From contig CM075743.1 in the NCBI GenBank assembly GCA_037974335.1, positions 7,808,449 to 7,872,448 on the forward strand: 64,000 nt of DNA, written 5' to 3'. The stretch comes from Prionace glauca. Lineage: Eukaryota > Chordata > Chondrichthyes > Carcharhiniformes > Carcharhinidae. How positions within the stretch are numbered: position 1 is the first letter of the stretch; every line of letters begins with the position of its first letter. The notes beneath the pieces were generated by a model. It was not told the origin of the DNA. It did not search any database and was given only the letters and a program-made list of their open reading frames with translations. Positions 22,922-34,400 of the stretch are shown here, piece by piece. Made by a program: the position numbers and the translations under genes.

Positions 22922-23217
22922 TTAAAGTTTCTTTATTAGTGTCACAAGTCGGCTTACAGTAACACTGCGATGAAGTTACTGTGAAAATCCCTTTGTCTCC
23001 ATACTCTGGCACCTGTTGGGGTACACTGAGGGAGAATTTAACATGGCCCAACCAGTACGTCTTTCAGACTATGGGGGAAAACCAGAGCACCCGGAGGAAA
23101 CCCACGCAGACACGGGAAGTAAGTGTAAACTCCACACAGACACCCAAACCGGGAATTGAACCTGGATCTCTGGTGCAATGAGGCAGCAGTGCTAACCACT
23201 ACGCCACTGTGCCACCC
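22922..23217 (-). mobile_element. HE1-type SINE, reverse, unit 1
   Basis: Reverse of the canonical tail (AAAGTTTCTTTATTAGTG), core, and head ending GCCACTGTGCCACC. Confidence 0.8.
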
Positions 23218-23589
23218 AAATATAAGTGGATTAATCTGAGTGACAGTTTAATCAGCTTCTCCTTGTTCACCAACACAATCCTGTATTCGATAAATGAGGG
23301 GAATTGTGTCTGCTTTTTAACAGTGGGCCCCCTGAAACATTCTCAGGAACCCCCTGGTTGGAAATTCCTGAGCTGGAATAGAAAATGTATAAAATGATGC
23401 AAGTGTTTGACAAGAAGATTCATCATTGCCCCTTCCCACAGAGCGCTGTGGTGCCATAAAGAGAGAGGGATGCTGGGAGTTCAACCCCAGATACATGAAC
23501 CCCCACACAGAGAGACATTAAGGCAGGACCTCCTACATAAGCCCCACTCACACTGTACTACCAGTAATAGTCTGAGTCTCGGCTTTAGT

Positions 23590-23725
23590 CATGATGTGGA
23601 GATGCCGGAGTTGGACTGGGGTAAACACAGTCAGAAATCTCACAACACCAGGTTAAAGTCCAACAGGTTTATTTGGTAGCAAACACCACAAGCTTTCGGG
23701 GCTTTGCCCCTTCATCAGGTCAATT
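23590..23725 (+). repeat. Shark interspersed repeat, unit 1
   Basis: GATGTGGAGATGCCGGAGTT, then AACACCAGGTTAAAGTCC and ACAAGCTTTCGGGGC. Same family as 16704 and 18526. Confidence 0.6.
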
Positions 23726-23997
23726 CCCCACTCACCTGCCAAAGGATCAAAGCCCCGAAAGCTAGTGGCGGGTTTAGTGACACTCTGAGGGAGGGAGACA
23801 TCTTGTAACCTGCACACTGTGAGTCTGAGGGAGAGAGGCCAAATTCACTCCTGAATCTGTCAGACTCCATTCCACACTCAATATCCCAGTCCTGGTATTG
23901 GCCCCTCCCTGAATCCGAGTACAATTGACAACAGGTGCTCTGTTTCCAAGTGAAGACAGGTGAAAATTACTGGCACCAACTGGGACATCTTTTTGTG

Positions 23998-24118
23998 TAG
24001 CCGACTGTACCTGGTATTCCCAGGCAGTCTCCCATCCAAGAACTAACCAGACCTGAGTCTTTTTAGCTTCTGTGATCAGAAAAGAATCAGATCTTTTGAG
24101 ACGAGTATGGCTGTAGGT
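23998..24118 (-). pseudogene. 5S rRNA-derived sequence (pseudogene or 5S-type SINE), unit 1
   Basis: The minus strand matches 5S rRNA along its length: a GTCTACGGCCATAC-like start, GATCTCGTCTGATC-like and GAAGCTAAGCAGGG-like regions, then GGTTAGTTCTTGGATGGGAG, CTGCCTGGGAATACCAGGT. About 120 bp with many substitutions, so not a working gene. Confidence 0.8.
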
Positions 24119-24784
24119 AGCTCAGTGACTGGGAGTCTCTAATTGGATTTCTGATGTGTTCAGTAGAATTACCAGTTAATTGGCAAGCTCCAATAAAATC
24201 AAGCAGCAACTCCTTAAAAAAACAGTTCCTACCAGTTGAGGGCAGAGTTATTCCGAATTTATTTTATTTCCTTCTGGGTGGAGTGGAATTCAAGGACAAA
24301 ATCTTGCATTTATATAGAGCCTTTATCCCAGTAAAACTGGCAGAGGGATTTGGATGGGTTGAATTTAATGCAGGGTGGGAGATGCCCAGGTATTGGAATA
24401 GCCGAGTGAGGAGGTACCTACAGTGTGGATGAGGACGCGATTGGACAGGGAGATAGATGGAGTCAAAGGTGTTTCTTGTGGGGGACAAAGACAATGGTTT
24501 CACTGTTCACAATGTTCGGTTGTAATTTTGGATCATCCAGGACTGGCTGTTGTCGAGCAGCTGGAGCAGCTGTCCCACAGCACAGAGACAGTGTGGGGAG
24601 GGGGAACAGGAGAGGTGGAGCTCAGACAGGGGATTAGGCTTCAGGCTTGAACCTGAACTTGTAAACATGCGGAAACAAGGAAACTTTCACAGTGTAGATT
24701 GCGTTTGCTAAAATAAAGATGAAGTCATAACAGAATGAAATTAAGAGAAATTCAGCTTTCTGAAGTAAAGGGAAATACATTCTT

Positions 24785-25020
24785 GATTTGATTTGATTTA
24801 TTGTTGTCACAGGTATTGGTTTACAGTGAAAAGTTTATTTTATTGTACGCTATACAGACAAAGCATACCGTTCATAGAGTAGGAAAGGAGAAAGTGCAGA
24901 ATCCAATGTTGCAGTCATAATATAAAAGTGTTAGATCAAAGTTTTAAAGCATAGAACGAGAGTAAAATATAGAATTAGAAAGTATGCTGGGCACAGCTTG
25001 CAAGAAGTCACCTCATTTCG
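24785..25020 (+). repeat. Shark interspersed repeat with GATTTGATTTATT start, unit 1
   Basis: TTGTTGTCACAGGTATT, GTACGCTATACAGACAAAGC and GTGCAGAATCCAATG. Known to me as a repeated type in shark DNA; class uncertain. Confidence 0.5.
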
Positions 25021-25326
25021 GTGCCATCTTGAGAAAACAACTGTTTATTTAAACCAGTGTGTCTCCCATCCTATTGTTATCCAGGAACATTCAATGTGGA
25101 ACTTATCATTGGAGTGAATTGTTTCCAGCGACTGCAAAAATCATGGTGTCTATTTCTTCCAGAATGTGCTCGTCTTTAAATTGAGAGTGATTAATGTAAG
25201 AATATGAAACAAGAATTGTAGACATTAGGTCAGTAAACAGGTCAGTTATTGTCCTGATTTTGATATGCAACTTGAAGGTTGCAGCCACTAAAATTTTGGT
25301 TAGAATCATTAAATGACAAAAAACAT

Positions 25327-25332
25327 TTTATT
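25327..25332 (-). terminator. Candidate polyadenylation signal of gene B
   Basis: AATAAA on the minus strand about 100 nt after the candidate stop, followed by a T-rich run. Present in both complete copies of the region. Confidence 0.35.
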
Positions 25333-25429
25333 TTGTAGATTTGGCAAAAGAAATGTTGAAAGCTGGATGAGGAATGGATATTTGACCAGGATGCAAAATT
25401 CTGTTGATGTAGATGGAATCCCGGAATCT

Positions 25430-25477
25430 TCAATTTCCCACCTTGGTCCAACAGTGACAATCGGATTCAGTGAGTGA
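25430..25477 (-). CDS. Gene B exon 8 (candidate): short cytoplasmic tail and stop
   Basis: A strong acceptor (TTTTCTTTTCCAG) is followed in phase 0, as exon 7 requires, by SLTESDCHCWTKVGN and TGA. An AATAAA lies about 100 nt downstream (25327-25332). A short tail without tyrosines fits an adaptor-dependent receptor. A possible donor (AAG/GTGGGA) at 25441 could extend splicing further. Chosen by phase and signals only, without transcript support. Confidence 0.42.
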   Translation of the reverse strand, partial: SLTESDCHCWTKVGN

Positions 25478-28400
25478 CTGGAAAAGAAAATCGTCGGATT
25501 CATTGAGACTGGGAGAACGATGCATCAATTGACATTTCAGTCTTGAACAGAATTCTGGAAATGGCAACAATTTGGGGCAGTTTTGAGATCACATTGATCA
25601 CCCATTGCTGGGAAGAACAGTCATTTGTATCCTTCATAAAGACCTGTAACATTACTTTCTCATGGGTGACTGATGTTTCCCTCTGGCTGTGATTAACTCT
25701 CTGGTAAGAATAGTGAAGGCTTCTGCCCCAGAACTTGCCGCACCTCTAGGCAAGCTCTTCCAGTACAGCGACAGCACTGGCATCGACCCGGCAATGTGGA
25801 AATTTGCTCAGGTAGGTCTCCACAAAAAGGAGGACAGATCCAACCTGGCCAATTACTGCCCATCAGTCTAATCTTAATAATCAGTAAACTGATGGAAGAG
25901 GTCATCAACAGTGCCACCAAGAGGCATTTACTCAGCAACAACCAGCTCATGGAGACTCAATTTGGGTCAGCCAGGGACACTCAGCTCCTGGCCCTATTAT
26001 AGCCTTGGTTAAAACATGGACAAAAGAGCTGAATGCCAGAAGAGGTGAGAGTGACTACCCTGGATATCAAGGCAGCAATTGACTGAGTGTGGTACTAAGG
26101 AGCCTGAACAAAATCGGAGTGAATGGGACTCAGGGGAAAGCCCTCCACTGGTTTGAGTGATACCTGGCAGAAAGGAAGGTGGTTGTTATGGTTGGAGTTC
26201 AGCCATCTCAGCTCCAGAACATCACTACACGAGTTACAAAGGATTCTCAGCCCAAACACCTTCAGCAATGCCCTTCCTTCCAACATGAGGTCAGAAATGG
26301 GGATGTTTGCTGTTGACTGCACAATGTTTAATATGATTTGTGACTCTTCACATACTGAAGCCTCAATGTCCAATTGCAGCAAGATCGAGACAATATCCAG
26401 GCTTGGCCTGACATGTGGCAAATAACTTTCACGCCACTTGGCTGGGGGAAATTGTCAAGCAATGCCGGGGGCAGTGTTGGGAGTGGGGAGAGGCAGGAGG
26501 GTGGAGGTATTATTTGAGGTCGGAGGGTGGTGTATGTGGGGATTGCAGTACCATCTTAACATTTATAAATCTGGCCAGACTTTAAAAATAGCGTTTCAAT
26601 CCTGAGGAAACTAAGTTGCTGTCAGGGTGGGCTCAGTCACAGCCTGTCCTGCCAGCGTGACACCATGGCACTTGTTCCGAGTAATACGGCAGAACAAAGA
26701 ACAATATAGGAACAGGCCACCAAGTCTGTGCTGGTACAGATACCTCTCCAATCTAATATTTTCTTGTCTCTATGTGGTCCATATCCCTCTATTCAATGCC
26801 TTTTCATGGATCTATCCAGATGCCTTTTGAATGTTGTTATAGAGTCTGCTTCCACCACCTCCTCTGGCTGTGCATTCACTGCCCTCTGTGTGAAAAACCT
26901 CCCCCTTACATCTCTCTTAAAAAAGCCACCAGTGGTGCCGATGGCTTTGTTTCCCCCGGTGGACATTGATTTCAATGCAACCTTCTCTTTACAATATCTG
27001 CGATCAGATCAATGTTGTTTTAAATAATTGATGGAGAACTTGCAGAATGATTGTTGTAAAGTCCAAAATCCTCACCTGAGATTTCCTCGTGCACCATGTG
27101 ACCGAAATAACACAAATCACCAGGAGGGTAAAGAGCCCCCAGCGAATCACATTCCAGATAATGAAACTGAGCAAACTGGAAGAAATACAGAATGATTTGA
27201 AGGGAATGAGGCAGCTTCATGTTTGAAACATTAATCTCCTCTTTACACTCTGACCTATTGTAGCAGCACCGCACAGACAAGGCACATTAGCTGAAGCAAT
27301 CAACTAGAGTTTCACTGATCAACTTCATGATGATTAGATACAGATCAAATGGAGCTGGTTTCATTAAATTTCCTCAGTACATCTGTAATGCTGAGTAAGA
27401 TCTTAGATGTAAGAATGTTATGAATTGACTGGTCACTGGGACAGCAACATTGTCTGGTGCAATATAACAATGGTGAGATATCTGTTCAGTGAGTAAGAAA
27501 CTTCCAATAACATCATCCCACACTGTTCCAAAATAGAATCATATTCCACTCAATATTAACTCTGCTCCTCTCTCCACAGATGCTGCCGGACCTGCTGAGA
27601 TTTTCCAGCACTTTCTGTTTTTATCACTCCACAATTCTGTAGTGCACCTCCTAACAGGAAATTCGGAACCATCCAAAAGCAGACGGCATTTAACCCTCTC
27701 AGTCTGGGAACAATGCGTTAAACTGGACAACTGAGAAGGAGAAGATGACAGTGAGTGCAATGTTGCTGTCAGCGATACTCCAGAACACACAGGGTTAAGG
27801 AAATCTGGCATTGCTGGAGTGTGACAAGCACAACTCCATGAGATTGGGTTCATGATGAAGTGATTAACATGAATAATGAAAACTGCACCATTGAAGATGT
27901 GGCAAACAGAAAAAGCTCACTTAGTCTGAATTTCCATTGACAGAAACAGCAACTTTGTTTGGAAGCTAACACGATAGCACCATGCAAACACAGCTAGCAT
28001 TTCCATTGAGGTAAATTGTTGTAAATCTTTATGCCAAAATTGATAATCATTGATTCTGATTGGAAAGCAATGTTAATGGGAACACCAGCGATGAGAACAC
28101 TGTACCTTTCACTGACAGGTGTAGATCCTGAAGACATGACTGAAGTTGTGGGTGATTTTGTTGTGAAAACTTCACAAGTATATTCAGCTCCTATCGAGAC
28201 ATGAGGATAATGTTCAGATTCATCTGATTAAGTCAACCAAGAGAGCCCTCTTCCCAAATGGAACCTCAGGACTTGGTTGGGAGAATGGATTTGGGAGAAT
28301 TCTTTTCCTTCTAATCCTCCCCTGTGTGGTAGTGAGGAAAGGGCCTAGTTTATACTCAATATTTGTATTTTGTTCCTTTGCCTGGGCATTGATCTTACAG

Positions 28401-31400
28401 TTATTAGTAAGGACCGAGGTTGGTAATTCAGATATCGCCTGCTCTGCCTTCTTGAAACAGAAAGGAAACTTATTAAGAGAGCTGGACTCTGCCACCACTG
28501 GACAATCTGTTCCTGGGGGCACAGCAAACATTATAATAATGTCTTGGAGGTCAGCTCTGCAACGTAAAAACCGAGTGAAATTACTCCTGCTGCTGAGTGG
28601 AGAGGCGGTTAATGTTTGATGCAGTTTCGCTGTTTAAGGAAACTTTCTGTTAAAATAATAGACAAATGTCATGTGAATACATCCACCAGTCTCCGGCTAT
28701 TATTGACAATGGCTGTTTCCTCTGTCTAGAGGACAGTTTTCTGATCTTACATCAGTGACAGGAAACAATCGCTCATCGGCAGTGGATTTTCTGACTATTT
28801 TATGGAATTAATCCATGTTGCTGTCAGTAGAGCCTCCCCTCGACCAACGACCCCCCCCCCCCCCACCTCCCCCCAAAGACCCCTCCTCCTCCACCACCAC
28901 CACAGAGAACTCCCATAATTGGGCTTGTTTCAGTGAAGAATCTGCTGCAAAACGTGAGAAGTGAGTTGCACTAATACAGAATTTTCCAGAAGCTCAGCTC
29001 AATGCAACAAGCTTCACAGGCCAATTTTCTTCACCAAATGTGTGTAGGGACAAACTGCTGCTTTTACGGAGAATTACTGTGTCGGCTCACTGTGAACAAG
29101 AGAGGAGGTATCGGCTGCTTTAAAAGAATATTTAACATTTCAGTGTTAAAAACCTTTCACCTCGAGTGTCAATAGAATTCAACTCTTCAACACTCTCTCC
29201 TTGACATTTTTCCCAAGCTGGGAGACTTTAGAAGTTCCATTTAGAAATAGGCATGTGGCTTTCTAAACTCTCAGTGAATCAAGCTTCCTTTTGATTTTAT
29301 GGGGTGACTGGAATGTCTACAATATTTAATGATTTCATTTCCATCAAAAATGCAGATCTTCAGGGATCAGATAGAACCAGTTCCAGTTGCTGAGAGACTG
29401 AACCAACTTTGGCTGTAAGCAGTTTGGATAAACATTCTTAAAAATTCAGTTTATATTGGTGTTTTATAGTGACACTTACCAACACTGCTGATTTGTGTCA
29501 CATAACTGCAGTCTTTCTCTGATCTGTTGATCACTGACACTGAAACCATTTCACTGGATTTGTCTCCCTGGTTATTTGAGGCTGTGCAGTAATATTGATG
29601 ATGTTGCTGTGTGAAGGATTGACAATGTAGATCCAGTTTATTGGTGTCAGAGAGCTTTGAATCTTCAGACGGGGTCTTTTCATACCATGTGTACTGAATG
29701 GGAAGTGATCCCTGGACAGACTCACAGGAGACGGACACTGAGCCCCCAGAACATGAGGCATTTGGTGGTGATAGAAATCTAAGTTCAGGAACAGAGACGG
29801 GTTCTGTGGGAAAGAAACATTCAGATATTGAGTGAACATCTAAAAATCAAAAGTTCCCAACTTAACCACTTCTACATCTCATTCAGAGTCCATCATGTTG
29901 CAATCTCACCAACACATTCAGGTCTCCATATCCCTCCATCCTGCAGGCATCCTGAATGACAATGTCTGCCATTAGGCAATGATGTTTCAGATCAGGATAG
30001 AAGCAATGATGCTGTGAATGAGTTAACATAAAAATTATGGGAAACAATTTCTCTCAGTAACTAGCCTTCAATGCTGTCTAATTGTTTGCGTCTCAAATGT
30101 AAATTAGTTGGAGGGAATCTTAGGAAACTACACCCAAAAAAAGGGATCAGTGCTTGGGCCCCATAAGTTCGCAATCTACATCAATTATTTGGATGAGGGA
30201 ACCAAATGTAATATATTGAAGTTTGTTGATCACACAAAACATCATGGGAATGTGAGTGATGAGAAGGAAGTTAAGAGGCTTCAAGGTGGATTAGAAAAGT
30301 TGAGCGAGTGGGCAAATACACAGCAGGGGCAGTATAATGTGGATAAATGTGAAGTTACCCACTTCAGACAGAGAAACAGAATGACACAGTGTTATGCAAA
30401 GTTTGATAGATTGGGAAATTGACACCTGGGAGTCCTTGTACGCCAGTCAATGAAAACAAGCCTGTAGGAACAGCAAGCAGCAAGGAAGGCAAATGGACTG
30501 TTGGCCTTCATGACTTGAGTACAGGAGAAAGGATGTCTTACTGCACCTATATAGGGCCTTGCTAAGACCACATTGGGAGTACTGTGTGCAGGTTCAATAT
30601 ATTTATCTAAGATAATATACATACTTTCCATAGAGGGAGTGCAGTGAAGGCTCACCAGGCTGATTCTTGGGATGGCAGGATTGTCTTATGAGGAGAGATT
30701 GGGTCAACGAGGCCTAGTTCACTGGAATTTAGAGGAATGTGAAAGAATCTAATTGAGAGGGATAAAATTCTTCCAGGGCTGGACAGACCTAGGGGATGCA
30801 GGGATAATGTTTCCTCTGGCTGAAGGGTCTACAGAAAGGGGTCATAGGCTCAGGATATAGGGTAGACCATTTAGGACTAAGATGAGGAAGGGAGGTGGTC
30901 TCCTAGTGGTATTATCTCTAGCTATTAATCCAGAAGCTCAGTTAATGTTCTGGGGACCCGGGTTCAAATCCTGCCACGGCAGATGGTAGAATTTGAATTC
31001 AATTAAAAAAACCTGGAATTAAGAATCTAAAGATGACTGTGAAACCATTGTCAATTGTCAGGAAAACCCATCTGGTTCACTAATGTTCTTTAGGGAAGGA
31101 AATCTGCCGTCCTTACCTGGTCTGGCCTACACGTAACTCCAGAACCACAGCAATGTGGTTGATTCTTAACTGCCCTCCAAGGGCAACTAGGAATGGGCAA
31201 TAAATGCTAGCCAATCAGCGATGCCCATGTCCCATAAATGAATAAAAAAAACTTCTTCACGCAGAAGGTGGTGTACCTATGGAATTCTTTACCACGGAAA
31301 GTGTGGAGGCCAAGTCACAGAAAATATTTAAGAAGAAAATAGATTTTTGGACTCTAAAGGGTTCAAGGGTTATGAGGAGAGCATGGGAGGATAGTGCTAA

Positions 31401-34400
31401 GATAGAGGACCAGCCATGATCATGTTGAATGGCAGTGGCTCGAAGGGCCAAATGATCTAATCATGCTTCTATTTTCCTAATTATCTATGTAACTTCAATA
31501 AGTTTGTTCAACGTGATCTGAACACGATTTAATGGTGTTTACTGTGCTGGATTCCCTGGAGCCAATCCCAGTCCTCTGCTGTAGCTTTTTAAATGGTAGT
31601 TTCTAACATCTTCCCTAGGGCAGATATAAATTAATTACCCTGCAGTTTCCCACTTTGATTGCCTCCCTCCATCTTCTAATCTAATGGGAGCTTCCTCAAA
31701 CTTAGGGGTGTTTTGGAGAATTAAAACCAACTACCTCACTTGCCGCTTTTTCTAAGACCCTGGAATGAAGTCCATCAGGATCCAGGCACTTGTCAGCCAG
31801 TAGCTCCAATCATTCCCTCAGTACCGTGTCCCTGATGATTTTCCAGAGTTCCTCCCTCTCTATAGTTTGGGAATGTTGCAATTCAGTTTCAGAAATATGG
31901 ACAGACCACAATAGGGTTTGTGTCAGTTTCCCTGACCTCTGCCCTCTAGCTGCCAGACTCAGAATTTCGGAGCTGTCATGTTTTGTCACAGATAAAACGT
32001 GCTCTTGCATGATTCGGTGTGAAAATCAGGGGCTGGGGCCTATTCCGCCCGCGAGGCTGGCAGCAGAGCGCCGAGTAGGCCACTGTGCATGCACTGGTCT
32101 ATCAGAGCGGAGATCGGCACATGCACAGTGTGTCCCCTCCCGAATGCCGGCTTCCTGATCGCTGGTCAGCTCTGCAATCCACTATCGTTGTCTCTGACCC
32201 TCCCACCCCTCGATGGCTGGCATCCTGGATCTCCCACACCAGCCCCTATGTCCCCCACCGTCCCGCCCTCGGCCAGCCCCTGATCTCCCCGACCCCCTTT
32301 GGACAGTCCCGACCCAACCCCTGATCCTGATGATCAGCCCCCATGTTCCCCCTCCCCACCCTGTCAGCCCAGATTTCCCCTCCAATAGTCTCGGCACCCA
32401 TTCCCTGATAGCCATCCCTGAGAAACCCCTTCCCCTGCAGCACTGAACCCCCTTGGCCCTGATGGCCAACCCCAATCATCCTCACTCTCCCCCTCCCCAA
32501 CCAATCTGGCAGAGTGGCAGCAGGTCGCCCACCGCCAGTCGGCTCCCCCGCAGTAGGACCTGCACCCAAAAGACCCCACCCCCTCTCGCCCCGCCCCTTG
32601 CAAAGTCCGATGCCCATTGGGCAGTGCCAAAGTGTCCCTTGGGCAGTGCCAGTTTGCCCCTTTGGCAGCGGTACAGTGTCAGGCTGGTATTATCAGGCTG
32701 GCACTGCCCAAGGGACCTCCCCTATATCTTGATGGCCTCTCTTCTGCCAACAGGAGTGGGCCACTTGTTCCCTGTTAATGGAGAGTAGTAGTAAACGCTG
32801 CTGGAGGGGACCTCTCCCAGTGTGGTGGGGGGGTGGGGGGGTGGGGGGCGGCAGATGTCAGCGGGCATGGGGACTTTATTCCCCAGGCCCGCTAATCATA
32901 TGGAACTTGAGATTTCTGGCGTGGAGCTGATTATGTTAAAACACGTAGTCTCTGAGATGTGCGGAGGCCGTGACACCCAGCAGGAAGCTCGCAAAATGGT
33001 CTCCGCTGACGGGTCCCGGCCCGCTGCGCTACGAGAGCCCCACCCCCCAATCTTCGCATGTATAATTCTAGCCATTGATCTGACATTTCAGGTGCGAGCA
33101 ATAAGGACAATCACTGTGAAACGCACCGTTAGATATTTGTAGTTTTACGTTATACATTGGATCGCGGCCGTATGTTTCAATTCCACAGCTGTACCATCCT
33201 GCATCTCCTGAGTGAAGATCCTTCATAGTGACAACAAATACTCTTCGTGTCTTGTTATCTGTGATTGATGTTCTGCCATTTTGCCAATTTGTCGCTGCTA
33301 CAACATCACACTGCTGAGTCCAGCCGCGACACCAATATTTCACCTTTGACCGGTACTCTGCCCCGTAGTGACAATCGATTGTGATCGCTCTTCCCACAAT
33401 TCCTCTTATTTCCCTTTCTGCCCACAATGCACCTGAGGAGACAACATTTCAGGAATTGAACTGAGAATAATTGCTTCATTCAAACACATACATTCCAATG
33501 AGTTAAATTCCACCTGAAAGTAATCCTGAATATGGAAATTTATCATCTTTTGTGTGTGTGTTGGGGGGGGGGGGTGATCTGACCACAAAAGTTTTAAATC
33601 AGGAGAAATTCACACCGTTTTTTTGGGGGACTTAAACATCAAGGGATGTGGGGGGGGTGGGGGGGGCCCGAATCTCCCAACCCACTGCTTGTGTAGCACA
33701 GCAGGCTGGGAGACATTAGCAGAGGCCCTTTCACAGGCTTCTCGCTGGGCAGCCGGGCCTCTGCGGGTCTCCCGGCCCACGTTTCTCAGCGCAAACAGAT
33801 TGGTGTTGAAAATCAGGGTGGCATCAATTTACATGCGTTACCATAACTTTGCATATAATTAGCGAATCCGTCATTAAATTCTCCACCCTCCCGTTAACAT
33901 CTCCCCCTTCTCCGGTGTGACATCACGCTGGCGGGGTTTACAACTGCTCAATAAAAAGTTAGGATCTGGTGTGAAAGTGCTGAAGTAAAGTTAAACTTTA
34001 TTTATTAGTCACAAGTAGGCTTACTTTCACACTGCATTGAAGTTACTGTGAAAATCCCTCAGTCGCCACACGCCAGCACCAATTTGGGAACACTGAGGGA
34101 GAATTTAGCATGGCCAGTGCACTGTTTTTGCACATTTTTGGACTGAGGAGCAAGGAGGTAAGTGCGATGGAGCTGCAGCCCCTGGAGGCAGGGGAGGGTT
34201 GGAGGCAGGGGCTGGAAAATGTCTGGGTGGGGTGGGGAAATTCATTGAGTGCTGGAGGCGCAGTTTCCAGTCCCAGGGATATGCCTTGGTTGTGTTTGTG
34301 GAATGGAGTGGGGTGGTGGTCTTTACTAAGTGTTGGAGGGTGTGGGTGCTGCTGTTTCCAGGCACAGGGATGTTCCACTGTCACCTTGGTGGGTTGGAGG

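Larger units (their letters stand above)
1..27123. repeat. Tandem unit 1
   Basis: Position 1 realigns at 27124, and the match continues through all genes and repeats. The point chosen as unit boundary is only the window edge; the true duplication junction cannot be placed because the repeat is continuous. Confidence 0.95.

Noticed and set aside
25106-25309. Minus-strand frame with SYSYINHSQF as a cytoplasmic exon
   Set aside because: No matching acceptor in phase 0 and it lies beyond the candidate stop and AATAAA.
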